64,000 bases of DNA from Chloroflexota bacterium (GTDB lineage Bacteria; Chloroflexota; Dehalococcoidia; Lucifugimonadales; Lucifugimonadaceae), in the NCBI GenBank assembly GCA_029262735.1, contig JAJCYY010000015.1, positions 62,001 to 126,000 on the forward strand, read 5' to 3'. Within the stretch, counting starts at the first letter, position 1. Every line of letters starts with the position of its first letter. Positions 17,793 through 26,842 of the stretch are shown here, piece after piece. The notes under the pieces were generated by a model that saw only the letters and a list, made by a program, of their open reading frames with translations, did no database searches and was not told the DNA's origin. A program made the translations under genes and the position numbers.

Positions 17793-19526
17793 CTACTTAC
17801 GTGGTGAGTCACTGTCCACCCACAGGTCGTGGTACCAGTGAATGTTGAACCACTGGCCCGTCGCGGGAACACGTCCATGTACGTAGTTAGCCATTAGCTC
17901 GACCGAGCCCGACTGTTTGTCGAACGGAACTGCGGGCACCCAGTCTTCCCTCAGGATCTTCAGAGCATCTCGGTAGAGCTGGTCTCTCTCCGGGCCGTTC
18001 TGGGTTGCCAGGATCTTATCGAACAGAGGACCGAACTCTGCCGGCGCTTCTGCTCCCAGCGGGTTTGAGCCCCCGGGCAGATACAGGGTCCGGAAGAACT
18101 CGGTCACACTGGGTAGCACCACGTTTGGCGTGCCCAGGTTGGCCACCCAGTCGCCTGAGTTCGTGGCCTCGATGTTCGCAGCTCGATCGAGAATTCTCAG
18201 CTCGATGTCCAAGCCTCCATCTTCAAGAACCTGGGCTGCCAACTGTGCGATCTCCTGGAAGAAAGGCGGTGTCGACTGAAGTTTCAGTTCAAAACCTTCC
18301 AGACCGACCTCAGAGGCCAGCGCCTGACCTTCGGCCAGGACTTCGGCCCGCGTTCCAGGCGCAACTTCGCGAATCGTAGGAATCTCATCCAGGAACGGGT
18401 CAATCGTCCCCAGGAAACCGGCTGCGATTGTGGCGTTCTCACCTGAAGGGAGCTGAGAGAGCTGTTGCATGCGCAGGCGGTCGAAGATCAGGTAGGCCGC
18501 CTTGCGCGCCTTCAGGTCGTCGAAGGGTGGCTTCGTGGCGTTCAACGTGATGTAGTTAAGCCCCGCCAGAGGGGATATCTGCATCTTCACGTTGTCTTCG
18601 CCGATCGACTTGAACGCACCGACCGCGTTCTGGAACTCTGCCGGGTCGTAGCTGGTCATGTCGACCCGACCGGTCTGCTGAGCCGCGATGCGAGCCTCAG
18701 GGTCCGGCAACGAAACAGTCGTTATCGAATCCAGGTAAGGGAACGGATCCCCATCCGGCGCATCGATGTAGAAGTCCGGGTTAGACGGCGTAGTGATGAA
18801 CGAATCGAGCTCCTGCTCACCCATCATGTACGGACCTGTGCCTATGATCCGGTCAGGTCCGTTCAGACCGCCCTCCATCTCCAGCACATGTTTCGGCAGG
18901 ATGATGCCCCACGCCCCTGCAAAGCTTTGCAGGAAGTCGACATCCGGAGTCTGCAACTTGAACTCGATCTCGTTGCCGTTCGCCGTGATCGAATCCAGCA
19001 GCAACATGGATGCCAGCCGAACGAATGTCAGTCCCTCCGGCGGGTTCTTCGCCCTTTCAAAAGTGGCCACCACGTCCGCCGGTGTCAGCGGATTGCCGTC
19101 GTGCCATTTCACTCCTTCTCTGAGAGTAAATGAGAAGGTGGTCGCATCGCTGCTGATCGACCAATCGGTTGCCAGGTCACCCACGATCGTGTTGCCGTCT
19201 GCGGGATCGAACCGGACGAGGTTGCTGTAGATCCGCTGCATCGTCTGCGGCGCGAACCAGATCGGGTCTGTGTTGTAGTCCCAGAACCTGTGCACCCGGG
19301 AGGTGCCGCGAATGAACTCGCCACCGCGCTTGTCATCCCCGTCATCCGGTGACATCGCTGTCGGCACCGTTGTCGGTTGAGACGTTTGCGCCGTAGCCGT
19401 CGGAGGTGTTGTTGCGGGCCTCGTTGTAGCCGTGGCCGGATCATCACCGCTGCTACAGGCAACAACGGCGGTCACAGCCAGTACCAGCGGCACCAGGACT
19501 AGTCTCATTCGGTTGAGCTTTAACAT
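17793..19526 (-). CDS. ABC transporter substrate-binding lipoprotein (SBP family 5)
   Basis: A 577-residue binding protein starting MLKLNRMRLV at 19526 with GGAGG upstream; the frame opens to 19667 but the start chosen gives a clean signal peptide and lipobox (T-A-V-V-A-C). A Thr/Ala/Pro linker follows. The mature part has SBP_bac_5 features: 'YSNLVRFDPADGNTIVGDLA', 'DWSISSDATTFSFTLREGVKW', 'NPLTPADVVATFERAKNP', 'IIGTGPYMM' and 'AAYLIFDRLRMQQL'. It is the first gene of the seven-gene operon. The ligand cannot be read; the two sulfatases in the same operon suggest, by inference, a sulfated or sulfate-linked organic compound. Confidence 0.93.
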   Translation of the reverse strand: MLKLNRMRLVLVPLVLAVTAVVACSSGDDPATATTRPATTPPTATAQTSQPTTVPTAMSPDDGDDKRGGEFIRGTSRVHRFWDYNTDPIWFAPQTMQRIYSNLVRFDPADGNTIVGDLATDWSISSDATTFSFTLREGVKWHDGNPLTPADVVATFERAKNPPEGLTFVRLASMLLLDSITANGNEIEFKLQTPDVDFLQSFAGAWGIILPKHVLEMEGGLNGPDRIIGTGPYMMGEQELDSFITTPSNPDFYIDAPDGDPFPYLDSITTVSLPDPEARIAAQQTGRVDMTSYDPAEFQNAVGAFKSIGEDNVKMQISPLAGLNYITLNATKPPFDDLKARKAAYLIFDRLRMQQLSQLPSGENATIAAGFLGTIDPFLDEIPTIREVAPGTRAEVLAEGQALASEVGLEGFELKLQSTPPFFQEIAQLAAQVLEDGGLDIELRILDRAANIEATNSGDWVANLGTPNVVLPSVTEFFRTLYLPGGSNPLGAEAPAEFGPLFDKILATQNGPERDQLYRDALKILREDWVPAVPFDKQSGSVELMANYVHGRVPATGQWFNIHWYHDLWVDSDSPRK

Positions 19527-20166
19527 CGAAAGTACGCCTCCGGGGAATTGACGGTTAGCGAACGACTCGCCACGTTCAAATACCGATCCGCTTGCAACTG
19601 GATTCCGGTGCCTTCTGCGCACCGGACTGAACCGCGCCCACTCGGTTGCCAGATCGGCGACGCCCACCTTACATCATTCCTAACTTTCAACAAGATCATC
19701 TCTTGTTCTCTGCGGTTCGATGTGAATACTTGCCCGGAACCATCGGTCACCGGCCAGTTTCGTCCCTGCCTGTGCCTGTTTTTTTCAAGGACAACCCGCT
19801 GCTCCTGTCATTAGGTCAGGTTTAAGCCGGTCGACCTATCTCGCCGTTTGATACCAGCGCCACAGCAACACCCGGAATCGACTGATCCTGCATGAATTTG
19901 TGGACGATGTCGGACTGCGATTTACTGAGCATCCCGGCAACTCCGGTGAACGTCGTTGCTCGGCTGAGGCGGAACGGATGCAACTCTGCTCATCGTTTGA
20001 GAGGTGGCAATCCAGGTTTGCCGGGGGCACCCTTGCCCTGTGCCGAACTGATGTCAGCTGAGACGGAAGCCTCTTCCTTTACACAGGCTCTACACTGCAG
20101 CCGCCAGCGAATTTTCGATCACGCTGCGGGCGCCGGGCGGGCGCAACAACGATGAGGTCTGTAAAG
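19527..20166 (+). other. Divergent intergenic region, no gene seen
   Basis: About 640 bases between the ABC operon (leftward) and the formamidase gene (rightward). Short open frames here lack start signals and do not look like proteins. Promoters for both sides should lie here, but I find no hexamer pair strong enough to name. Confidence 0.4.
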
Positions 20167-21117
20167 ATGCAAAAAATACTCCCACCGGCAACCGAAGACC
20201 TGGCGTTCGTAATTGGTCCCTATCAGCGCCCGATCGCTCGCGTGCAACCGGGCGAGACGTTCCAGGTTTCGACCCTGGATGCGTTCGGAAACCGGATCGA
20301 CTCACCCGACCTGGATCTCACAAAGATCATCCAGCTGCCTTACGTTAATCCCTGCACCGGTCCGATATTTGTCGAAGGAGCTTCACCCGGCGACACGCTG
20401 GCAGTCACAGTTGGCGAAATCTCTATCACTCGTGACTACGCCGTGAGCTGCCTGATTCCGGAGTTCGGCGGGCTGTGCGGCACCGTCTACACTCGCACGC
20501 TGAACGAACCGCTACCCCAGCGGATACTGCTACATCCGATCGACAAAAGCGGAATGATTCATGATCCCCAGCTCGACATAATTCCCATACCGGCCGAGCC
20601 GTTTTACGGCACCATCGGAACGTCTCCGGCGATCGAGGCCATTTCGACACTGTCTCCCGGGTTTCACGGTGGGAATATGGATGCGGCGGACATCTGCCCC
20701 GGAAATACGGTCTACCTGCCGGTCAACGTAGAGGGCGCGCTGCTGTTCGTTGGGGATGGGCATGCTGCACAGGGCGATGCTGAAGTGTGCGGAGTTGCCG
20801 CAGAGGTGCCGACAACAGGCACGTTTACCGTGAACCTGATCAAAGGCAATGCGATCTCAACGCCGCGTGTTGAGTCCGAAGACTTCCTGATGTCCATCGG
20901 CAGTGCTCGCCCGATGGAAGACGCTGCAAGAATTGCCTTCTACGATCTCATAAGCTGGCTTGCAGCTGACTATGGTTTTGATCGTATCGCGGCATACCAG
21001 CTTTGCTCCCAGGTCGCAGTTGTTCGAGTCGCGAATATGGTCGACGTTCTCTATTCGGTAGTCGCCAAGTTTCCGAAAAAGTATCTACTGCGTGGCCAGC
21101 AAGTCACGGGCAACTAA
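20167..21117 (+). CDS. Acetamidase/formamidase family protein
   Basis: A 316-residue protein of the FmdA/AmdA family. Characteristic pieces are 'GPIFVEGASPGDTLAVTVGE', 'SPGFHGGNMDAADICPGNTV', 'LFVGDGHAAQGDAEVCGVAA' and the C-terminal 'DRIAAYQLCSQVAVVRVANM'. The family hydrolyses short amides such as formamide or acetamide to the acid and ammonia; the substrate here is not fixed. The ATG at 20167 is preferred over 20152 because GAGG lies 9 bases ahead of it. It is followed by an SMP-30 lactonase and an M20 amidohydrolase on the same strand, a small hydrolase cluster. Confidence 0.88.
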   Translation: MQKILPPATEDLAFVIGPYQRPIARVQPGETFQVSTLDAFGNRIDSPDLDLTKIIQLPYVNPCTGPIFVEGASPGDTLAVTVGEISITRDYAVSCLIPEFGGLCGTVYTRTLNEPLPQRILLHPIDKSGMIHDPQLDIIPIPAEPFYGTIGTSPAIEAISTLSPGFHGGNMDAADICPGNTVYLPVNVEGALLFVGDGHAAQGDAEVCGVAAEVPTTGTFTVNLIKGNAISTPRVESEDFLMSIGSARPMEDAARIAFYDLISWLAADYGFDRIAAYQLCSQVAVVRVANMVDVLYSVVAKFPKKYLLRGQQVTGN

Positions 21118-21255
21118 AGGTGTCCGAAACCGGGTCGATGACCGAATGCTTGACGCTCCATCACTCCGTAAAGCTCGGGAAACGATACAAGGACGTTCCG
21201 TCCGTCAAGAAGCAAGTCCGTAGAAAAGATCAATAAAGGAAAACGGGAGGATCAC

Positions 21256-22173
21256 GTGGCAGCAATAGAAATGGTCGTCGACGGCCTGTTCTTTCCGGAA
21301 GGCCCGCGCTGGAGAGCCGAAGAGGGCAAGCTGTATTTCAGCGACGTCCTGGCAGGAAAGGTGTTGCGGCTCGATGATGCCGGTCAGGTCGAGACCGTGT
21401 TCACACCGGGCGAGTTCCCAAGTGGCCTTGGTTCTCTCGAAAATGGCGACCTGCTGGTGGTAGCTACCGAGAGCCACCAGGTCGTTCGCGTGCCGAAGCT
21501 CGCGGTACTCGCCGGCAATGCAACGCAGGCAGACTCGGTCGTCCACGCCGATATTTCGACGCCTTACGGGACAGCCAACAACGATATGGTCGTTGCTCCG
21601 AACGGTACCGCCTACGCTGGAGCATACCTGCCGGGACTGACTGAAAAGGCTCCACCCGGACCGGCAAATCCGCCGCGTTTCGGGAACATCGTCATGGCTC
21701 GAACAGACGGCTCTACACAGATAGTTGCCGACCGCGTTTGCTTCCCGAACGGCGGGGCAATCAGTCCGGACGGGAAGACCCTGATCGTGGCCGAAACATT
21801 TGCATTCACTCTGACCGCCTGGGACATCAACGACGATGACGGCACGCTGTCGAACCGTCGGCCGTTCGCGAATCTAGCAGCACCAACAGACGGCATCAGT
21901 CTCGATGCAGAGGGCTGCATCTGGGTCGCCTGTCCCTACTTCAGCTACGGCGATTCCGGCGGCTGGGTGCGAGTGGCCGACGGCGGTGAGATCAAGCAGG
22001 TCGTAAAGCTCGAAGATCCCGATAAGAGCGCATATGCATGCATGCTCGGTGGTCCAGACGGACGCGATCTCTACTTATGCGAATCCGCGGTGCTGGGTCG
22101 GGACCGGTTGCAGGGTGACGGCCGAATCAGAAAGATTCGGGTCGACGTTCCAGCGGCCGAAAACCAGTTCTAA
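21256..22173 (+). CDS. SMP-30/gluconolactonase family protein
   Basis: A 305-residue six-bladed propeller of the SMP-30/regucalcin/gluconolactonase group. It begins 'MVVDGLFFPEGPRWRAEEGK' with the conserved Glu metal ligand, then 'LYFSDVLAGKVLRLD', 'NDMVVAPNGTAYAGAY', 'FPNGGAISPDGKTLIVAETF' and 'PTDGISLDAEGCIWVA', where Asn/Asp residues in the N-D-M, F-P-N-G and D-G-I positions match the calcium or zinc site. The family hydrolyses sugar or other lactones. The start is GTG 21256 with GGGAGG 5 bases upstream. Confidence 0.88.
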   Translation: MAAIEMVVDGLFFPEGPRWRAEEGKLYFSDVLAGKVLRLDDAGQVETVFTPGEFPSGLGSLENGDLLVVATESHQVVRVPKLAVLAGNATQADSVVHADISTPYGTANNDMVVAPNGTAYAGAYLPGLTEKAPPGPANPPRFGNIVMARTDGSTQIVADRVCFPNGGAISPDGKTLIVAETFAFTLTAWDINDDDGTLSNRRPFANLAAPTDGISLDAEGCIWVACPYFSYGDSGGWVRVADGGEIKQVVKLEDPDKSAYACMLGGPDGRDLYLCESAVLGRDRLQGDGRIRKIRVDVPAAENQF

Positions 22174-22242
22174 GAACCCGAGTACGAGAGTAGATTCACT
22201 CGGGTATGCAGTGCCTAAAACAGTGCGATGGAGATCTGTCAG

Positions 22243-23487
22243 ATGTCACAGAACACTCAAATAGGAAAAACAATCGTCGAGGCAGCTCGCAATGTTTCTC
22301 TCTGGGCGCAGGAACTACGCGAGGACTTCCACCGCCATCCTGAACTGAGGTTCGAGGAACACCGAACAGCAGGTCGATGCGCAACTGAGCTTGAGAAACT
22401 GGGGATTCCCGTTCGGCGCGGAGTGGGCCGAACCGGCGTCGTTGGAACGCTCGAAGGCGGTCGCGGGCCGGGACCGGTGATCGCCTTCCGCGCTGAAATG
22501 GACGCCCTGGCAATGCAGGACATGTGCGGTGCTGCCTACCAGTCCGAGAACGATGGCGTCGCACACCTGTGCGGACACGACGGCCATGTGGCGTCGCTGC
22601 TGGGTGCCGCTGCGGTGCTGGCCGGTCTGCGAGATCAACTTGCAGGCACAGTGAAGTTCTTTTTCGAGCCTTCAGAAGAGGCGACGCCACCGGACGAGAT
22701 ATGTGGCGCGGAGGCGATGATCGAAGACGATGCCCTTGACAATCCTTCGGTCGACGCAGTGTTCGGCGCTCATTTTTTTCCAGATTGGAAAGCCGGTACG
22801 GTGGCGGTAAAACCGGGCGTCGTGTTTTCAGGAAATGACGTGGTGCGGCTGATCGTCCGTGGCCGTGAGTCCCACTCTGCGGTTCCTCATGACGGTATTG
22901 ATGCGATCTACGTTGCCAGTCAGATCGTCACGGCAACCCAGGGATTGATGGCCCACATGGATATCAACGAGGCAATTAGCCTGCACTGGACAACGATAAA
23001 TGGCGGACGGATATCCAATCTGATCGCCAGCGAAGTTACCCTCGAAGGCTCCTTCAGATTCTCGGATATCAGCCTCAGGGAGCGCATGCCGGGCCAGATC
23101 GAACAGCTGGTAAAAGGCATCTGCGATGCGTTCGGGGCGACCCACGAGTTGGACTTCGGCGTGCGACCGATGCCCGCGGTTGTCAGTTCCGCGCCAGAGG
23201 TGGACATCGTGAGGCGTGCGGTGCTTGACGGCCTTGGCGAGTCGGCACTGGTAGACATGAAACAGCCGCGGTTGGCCGCCGACACGATGTTCCACTGGCT
23301 GCGCCGAACCGGAGGTGTTTTCTACATGGTGGGAACGGCGAGCGACGACCCGGCGACGCAGTATCCATCGCACCATCAGAAGTTCGACATTGCACCTGAG
23401 ACCTTTCCGGCCGCGGTGGCGACGATTGCGCTCACCGCCAGCAGGTTCCTTGACGAGCGCGGACCACGGTCGACAAGTCAGAAATAA
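22243..23487 (+). CDS. M20 family amidohydrolase (hippurate hydrolase-like)
   Basis: A 414-residue metallopeptidase of the M20D type. It has 'LREDFHRHPELRFEEHRT', 'VIAFRAEMDALAMQD', 'GVAHLCGHDGHVASLLGAA' with metal-binding His and Asp, 'VKFFFEPSEEATPP' with the catalytic Glu, and 'VFGAHFFPDWKAGTVAVKPG'. This family removes acyl groups from N-acyl amino acids (hippurate, indole-acetyl or N-acetyl conjugates). ATG 22243 is chosen over 22228 because GGAG lies 9 bases before it. It is 69 bases after the SMP-30 gene and converges with the sulfatase gene downstream. Confidence 0.9.
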   Translation: MSQNTQIGKTIVEAARNVSLWAQELREDFHRHPELRFEEHRTAGRCATELEKLGIPVRRGVGRTGVVGTLEGGRGPGPVIAFRAEMDALAMQDMCGAAYQSENDGVAHLCGHDGHVASLLGAAAVLAGLRDQLAGTVKFFFEPSEEATPPDEICGAEAMIEDDALDNPSVDAVFGAHFFPDWKAGTVAVKPGVVFSGNDVVRLIVRGRESHSAVPHDGIDAIYVASQIVTATQGLMAHMDINEAISLHWTTINGGRISNLIASEVTLEGSFRFSDISLRERMPGQIEQLVKGICDAFGATHELDFGVRPMPAVVSSAPEVDIVRRAVLDGLGESALVDMKQPRLAADTMFHWLRRTGGVFYMVGTASDDPATQYPSHHQKFDIAPETFPAAVATIALTASRFLDERGPRSTSQK

Positions 23488-23592
23488 GCCGTCTGTTGGC
23501 TCCGAGTGCAGGTCTACGTGGCCACGGTCCGCGTTCAGACGGCCTGTATCAAAAGGACCGGGTACAGGCTCTGAGATCGGGGCGGCGACGTT

Positions 23593-25002
23593 CTAAAACA
23601 GCACGCCCGGTCCGGCAATCTTGCGGATCACCTCTCGCTCATCCTGGCTCTGCAAAATGCGACGAGTCAGCTCATCCGGATCGCCCCAGATTTCCAGTAG
23701 CCTGGTCGTCAGTTTCTGCTGGATCTCCGCCACATCGGGATGGCCCGCAAGATTGGCGAACTCACCAGGATCGGCATCGAGATCGTACAGTTCGATCTCG
23801 GGCGGGTCTCCGTGACCGTAACAGATTTTCCATTTCCCGCTGCGGACCATACCCATCGCCCGGTCCGTGCCGTGTGCAAAATGTTCGCTGATCGCCTCAT
23901 CCCTGAGGTCTGACACATCTCCTGACAGCGCATCCTTCAAAGACGCTCCATCAAGATTCCACTTCGACCGGTCAACACCGGCCAGGTCCAGGATCGTGGC
24001 GACGGCATCGACGTTCGAAACCGACTGATTTACGCGCAGGCCAGGTTCTGCTCTCCCCGGCCACGTGATCTGCAGAGGCACTCGAGCCGACTGCTCGTAG
24101 AAGCTCATCTTCCTCCACAACCCGTGCTCGCCCAGCATGTCGCCGTGGTCGGAGGTGTGAACAATCACGGTATTTTCGGCAAGTCCGGCGTCGTCCAACG
24201 TATCGAGCAGCCTGCCGATCTTCGCGTCCAAATAGGTCACCAGCCCGAAATATGCGGCCCGAGCGCGCAAGACCTCGTCGTCGGTGTATGGCCCTTCCAG
24301 TCCGAACATCGTGCGAAGGCGCTGTGCCGAAGGAGGCAGCTCCGCCAGGTGCCCTTCAGGTATGTTCGGCATATCTGCCCGGTCCGGGTAGTACATCGAG
24401 AAGTACGGCTCCGGAACGACGAATGGAAAGTGCGGAGCGATGAATCCGACGCAGAGGGCGAACGGTTTCTCGTGCCTTCCAGGATCGCGCAAATAGTCGA
24501 TAGCGGCAGATTCCATAGCGTCGTCTGCCTCGATCATTGGACTGACGCCGGCTCCCGCCTCCCCCACCGATGGCCAACGTTCGTCGGCCTCCGGTATGCC
24601 GTCCTTCCATTTGAAGTGAGGCAGCGGCACCTCGGCGTGCGGATCACGCGTGAGCTGCTGGTCGAAACCGTGCAACCCGTCCATTCCCAACAGGTGCATC
24701 TTGCCGTCGAGGGCGGTTTCATATCCCTGCTCACGCAAGAGATACGGCCACGTGATGGCGTCAACATCAAGCGCTTTGGTGTTGTCCCAGGTCTCACATT
24801 TGCTGACAAGTTGCCCCGTCATGAACGATGCGCGAGATGGAACGCATAGTGGTGAGTTGCAGTAGTTATTTTCGAAAGTGACTCCCTGCTCGGCGAGCCG
24901 ATCCATGTTTGGCGTCTCGATGAGTGGGTGACCGTAGGTGCCAGAGAATTGAGCACCGTGCTCGTCTGACATGATCACCAGGAAGTTAGGTCTGTTTTCC
25001 AT
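23593..25002 (-). CDS. Type I sulfatase (choline-sulfatase-like group)
   Basis: A 469-residue sulfatase starting MENRPNFLVIMSDEHGAQ, shorter than and different from the paralogous pair at 12-15.6 kb. The formylglycine motif is C-V-P-S-R (Cys 53, in 'NSPLCVPSRASFMTGQ'). Other conserved parts are 'GYETALDGKMHLLG', 'VIVHTSDHGDMLGEHGLWRK' and 'FYEQSARVPLQITWPGRA'. The 'DEHGAQFSGTYGHPLIETPN' start and the SFYEQSARVPL block resemble choline-sulfatase relatives, but substrate is unproven. No signal peptide, so probably cytoplasmic. GAGGG lies just before the ATG. It is not in the ABC operon. Confidence 0.92.
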   Translation of the reverse strand: MENRPNFLVIMSDEHGAQFSGTYGHPLIETPNMDRLAEQGVTFENNYCNSPLCVPSRASFMTGQLVSKCETWDNTKALDVDAITWPYLLREQGYETALDGKMHLLGMDGLHGFDQQLTRDPHAEVPLPHFKWKDGIPEADERWPSVGEAGAGVSPMIEADDAMESAAIDYLRDPGRHEKPFALCVGFIAPHFPFVVPEPYFSMYYPDRADMPNIPEGHLAELPPSAQRLRTMFGLEGPYTDDEVLRARAAYFGLVTYLDAKIGRLLDTLDDAGLAENTVIVHTSDHGDMLGEHGLWRKMSFYEQSARVPLQITWPGRAEPGLRVNQSVSNVDAVATILDLAGVDRSKWNLDGASLKDALSGDVSDLRDEAISEHFAHGTDRAMGMVRSGKWKICYGHGDPPEIELYDLDADPGEFANLAGHPDVAEIQQKLTTRLLEIWGDPDELTRRILQSQDEREVIRKIAGPGVLF

Positions 25003-25175
25003 CTATCCCTCGAATGTGAATACCCTGACGACCTCCGCGGCGAACGGTCTCCAGAGTTGGCGCCTGTTTGTCGGGTTCCCATGTGTAAGGGCCAGCGTGT
25101 AGCTGCTCCAAGTCACCAGGAGCCGGTCTATCAAACTCACGATTCGGGCAGCATAGCATCGCCTGAAACGAGAAC

Positions 25176-25799
25176 CTACCAGCGGTCGTAGTGAACGATC
25201 GCCTCCAGCGGCTTTCTCGTCACCGGGCCAAACTCACCCATCGGATAGCCGACGGGGATTATTGCGAACGGTTCAATGAGATCTGGCAGGCCGAGGACTT
25301 CCTTTGCCGATGGGCGGTCTGACAAACCAAGGGTGGTGAGAGCCGCGCCCAATCCGAGAGAGCGGGCGGTGAGTAGCAGGTTCTGAACCCCCGGCCAGAT
25401 CGAACCTCCCGCACCTGCACCGGAACGCCAGTTGTCCTCCGGCGCTCGGTCAAATTCGAGACACGGGATCAGCAAAACGGGGATGTTGTGAAAGTTGTCC
25501 CGCTGCCACATCACTGCTCGCACTATGCCCTGCATCTCGGGGGATGCAGAGGCGGGATTGCCGATGTAACTGTCAACGGCTTTGCGATTCAGATCGGCAA
25601 GTTTCTTCTTCTGTCCCGGATCACGCACAACTATCCAGCGTGCATTCTGCTTGTTGCTGCCGGTGGGTCCCTGGTTAGCCGCATCGAGCAGCTCCACCAG
25701 GATCTCCTCCGGAACCGGATCCGGCTTCAGTCTGCGCTTTGCACGGCAGTGGTGGATGGTGTAACTGAGATTCATCGTGTCAGAGGTCATGTGAGTCAT
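25176..25799 (-). CDS. Nitroreductase family protein
   Basis: A 207-residue FMN-dependent nitroreductase-fold protein: 'TIHHCRAKRRLKPDPVPEEI' (the R-x-x-R-x-F-like FMN phosphate region), 'LLDAANQGPTGSNKQNARWI', 'WPGVQNLLLTARSLGLGAAL' and 'LPDLIEPFAIIPVGYPMGEF'. Members reduce quinones, nitro compounds or unsaturated bonds. The start at 25799 (MTHMTSDTMN) is chosen because the upstream extension to 25850 is not family-like; ATGs at 25790 and 25775 are also possible. The CoxG-like gene lies upstream on the same strand. Confidence 0.85.
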   Translation of the reverse strand: MTHMTSDTMNLSYTIHHCRAKRRLKPDPVPEEILVELLDAANQGPTGSNKQNARWIVVRDPGQKKKLADLNRKAVDSYIGNPASASPEMQGIVRAVMWQRDNFHNIPVLLIPCLEFDRAPEDNWRSGAGAGGSIWPGVQNLLLTARSLGLGAALTTLGLSDRPSAKEVLGLPDLIEPFAIIPVGYPMGEFGPVTRKPLEAIVHYDRW

Positions 25800-25859
25800 C
25801 GCAACCCGTTCCGTAAAAATTAAAAAAGAGAGGTCCGACATCGGTGTCAACGGCGAGTC

Positions 25860-26324
25860 TTACCTGGTTTCTCCCGCTCCAGTTCTGGACCTCGCATGGG
25901 TTTCAACTTTCTTGAAAAACTCACCCAGTATTTTCTGGGCAGCGCTATTAATCGCCCGATCGCCAGCCCTGCCAATTAGTCCGCTCACCTGTGCGCTCCC
26001 GGTCACGGATACCAGGGTTTCCTCATCAGTGACAGGATTCAGGGATACGATTCCGTTTCCGTCCAGCGAACCGCCTCGACCGTTTCCATTAATGCGCACG
26101 CGATACCGGTTCGGTGGTTCCTGGTCACTGATAACAAGGACGCCCGAAAAAGTGACCTTGAAGAAGCCAACTCCAACCTTAACCTCGCCGACATAGTGCC
26201 CGGGACTCTCTTCTTCAAACTTCGTAAGCCCTGGCAGCTCGGCTTTGAGCATGGTGGGATTTGTGAGAACCCACCAGACGGCTTCATTGTTCGCGGCGAG
26301 ACGATATTCAGATGAGAGTTCCAT
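25860..26324 (-). CDS. CoxG-like SRPBCC family protein
   Basis: A 154-residue protein beginning MELSSEYRLAANNEAVWWVL. The pattern 'W.VLTNPTMLKAELPGLTKF' followed by 'YVGEVKVGVGFFKVTFSGVL', 'NRYRVRINGNGRGGSLDGNG' and 'TLVSVTGSAQVSGLIGRAGD' is that of carbon monoxide dehydrogenase subunit G (CoxG)-like proteins in the SRPBCC ligand-binding fold. CoxG in carboxydotrophs helps attach the dehydrogenase to the membrane, but no cox structural genes are present here, so the role may be different. The longer frame to 26369 adds residues outside the family. Confidence 0.8.
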   Translation of the reverse strand: MELSSEYRLAANNEAVWWVLTNPTMLKAELPGLTKFEEESPGHYVGEVKVGVGFFKVTFSGVLVISDQEPPNRYRVRINGNGRGGSLDGNGIVSLNPVTDEETLVSVTGSAQVSGLIGRAGDRAINSAAQKILGEFFKKVETHARSRTGAGETR

Positions 26325-26842
26325 CAACGATCCATTTCGTTGTCCATAGTCGCCGTTTTGCCGGACCAACGTGCCCTTTTGCAGACTCTCGCATCGAACG
26401 CAGTATCGGCGGTCCTGTTAGCACCGTACAACACAGTCCGATCACACAGTTAACCCGAGATAATTCCACTGGCTCCAGAGGCCACCAGGTTAGAGCTCAA
26501 GATGGTCGCCGGACCAGCACAGCGGGTGCTGCATGTTCTCCATCAGCCCTCAATACGATTGCGTCAGCGCCAGACAACGCCAATCACACCGAAGTTCCCA
26601 AAACTGAGGATGACTGCCCGTCGTCCTGGCGGACGACAACGTTCATACCCCTGGTCGATTCCGGGTCATCGATAGACCAATAGCCTGTTCAATTGCATCA
26701 AACCGGCACCGGAAGTAGCTTCGCCCTCCACGGTCGGATCCACAGACGGCATCGCATGATTACCGGCCGGTGGTGGGTTGCAGTAGGCAAATCCCGCTTC
26801 CAGGCCGCACGCCTTCCTTCAACTCTCTAAGGAGTCAACCAT
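26325..26842 (+). other. Divergent intergenic region, no gene seen
   Basis: About 520 bases between the CoxG-like gene (leftward) and the NmrA-like gene (rightward). An open frame at 26312-26683 (plus) overlaps the CoxG start antisense and has no coding character. Apart from AAGGAG at 26831-26836, the ribosome binding site of the next gene, I see no clear site. Confidence 0.4.

Noticed and set aside
18465-19133. 222-codon open frame opposite the binding-protein gene
   Set aside because: Antisense to a strongly supported SBP; Arg/Val/His-rich composition typical of shadows.
10006-19526. Polysaccharide utilisation locus
   Set aside because: No SusC/SusD, glycoside hydrolase or polysaccharide lyase; sulfatases and an ABC transporter alone do not make one.
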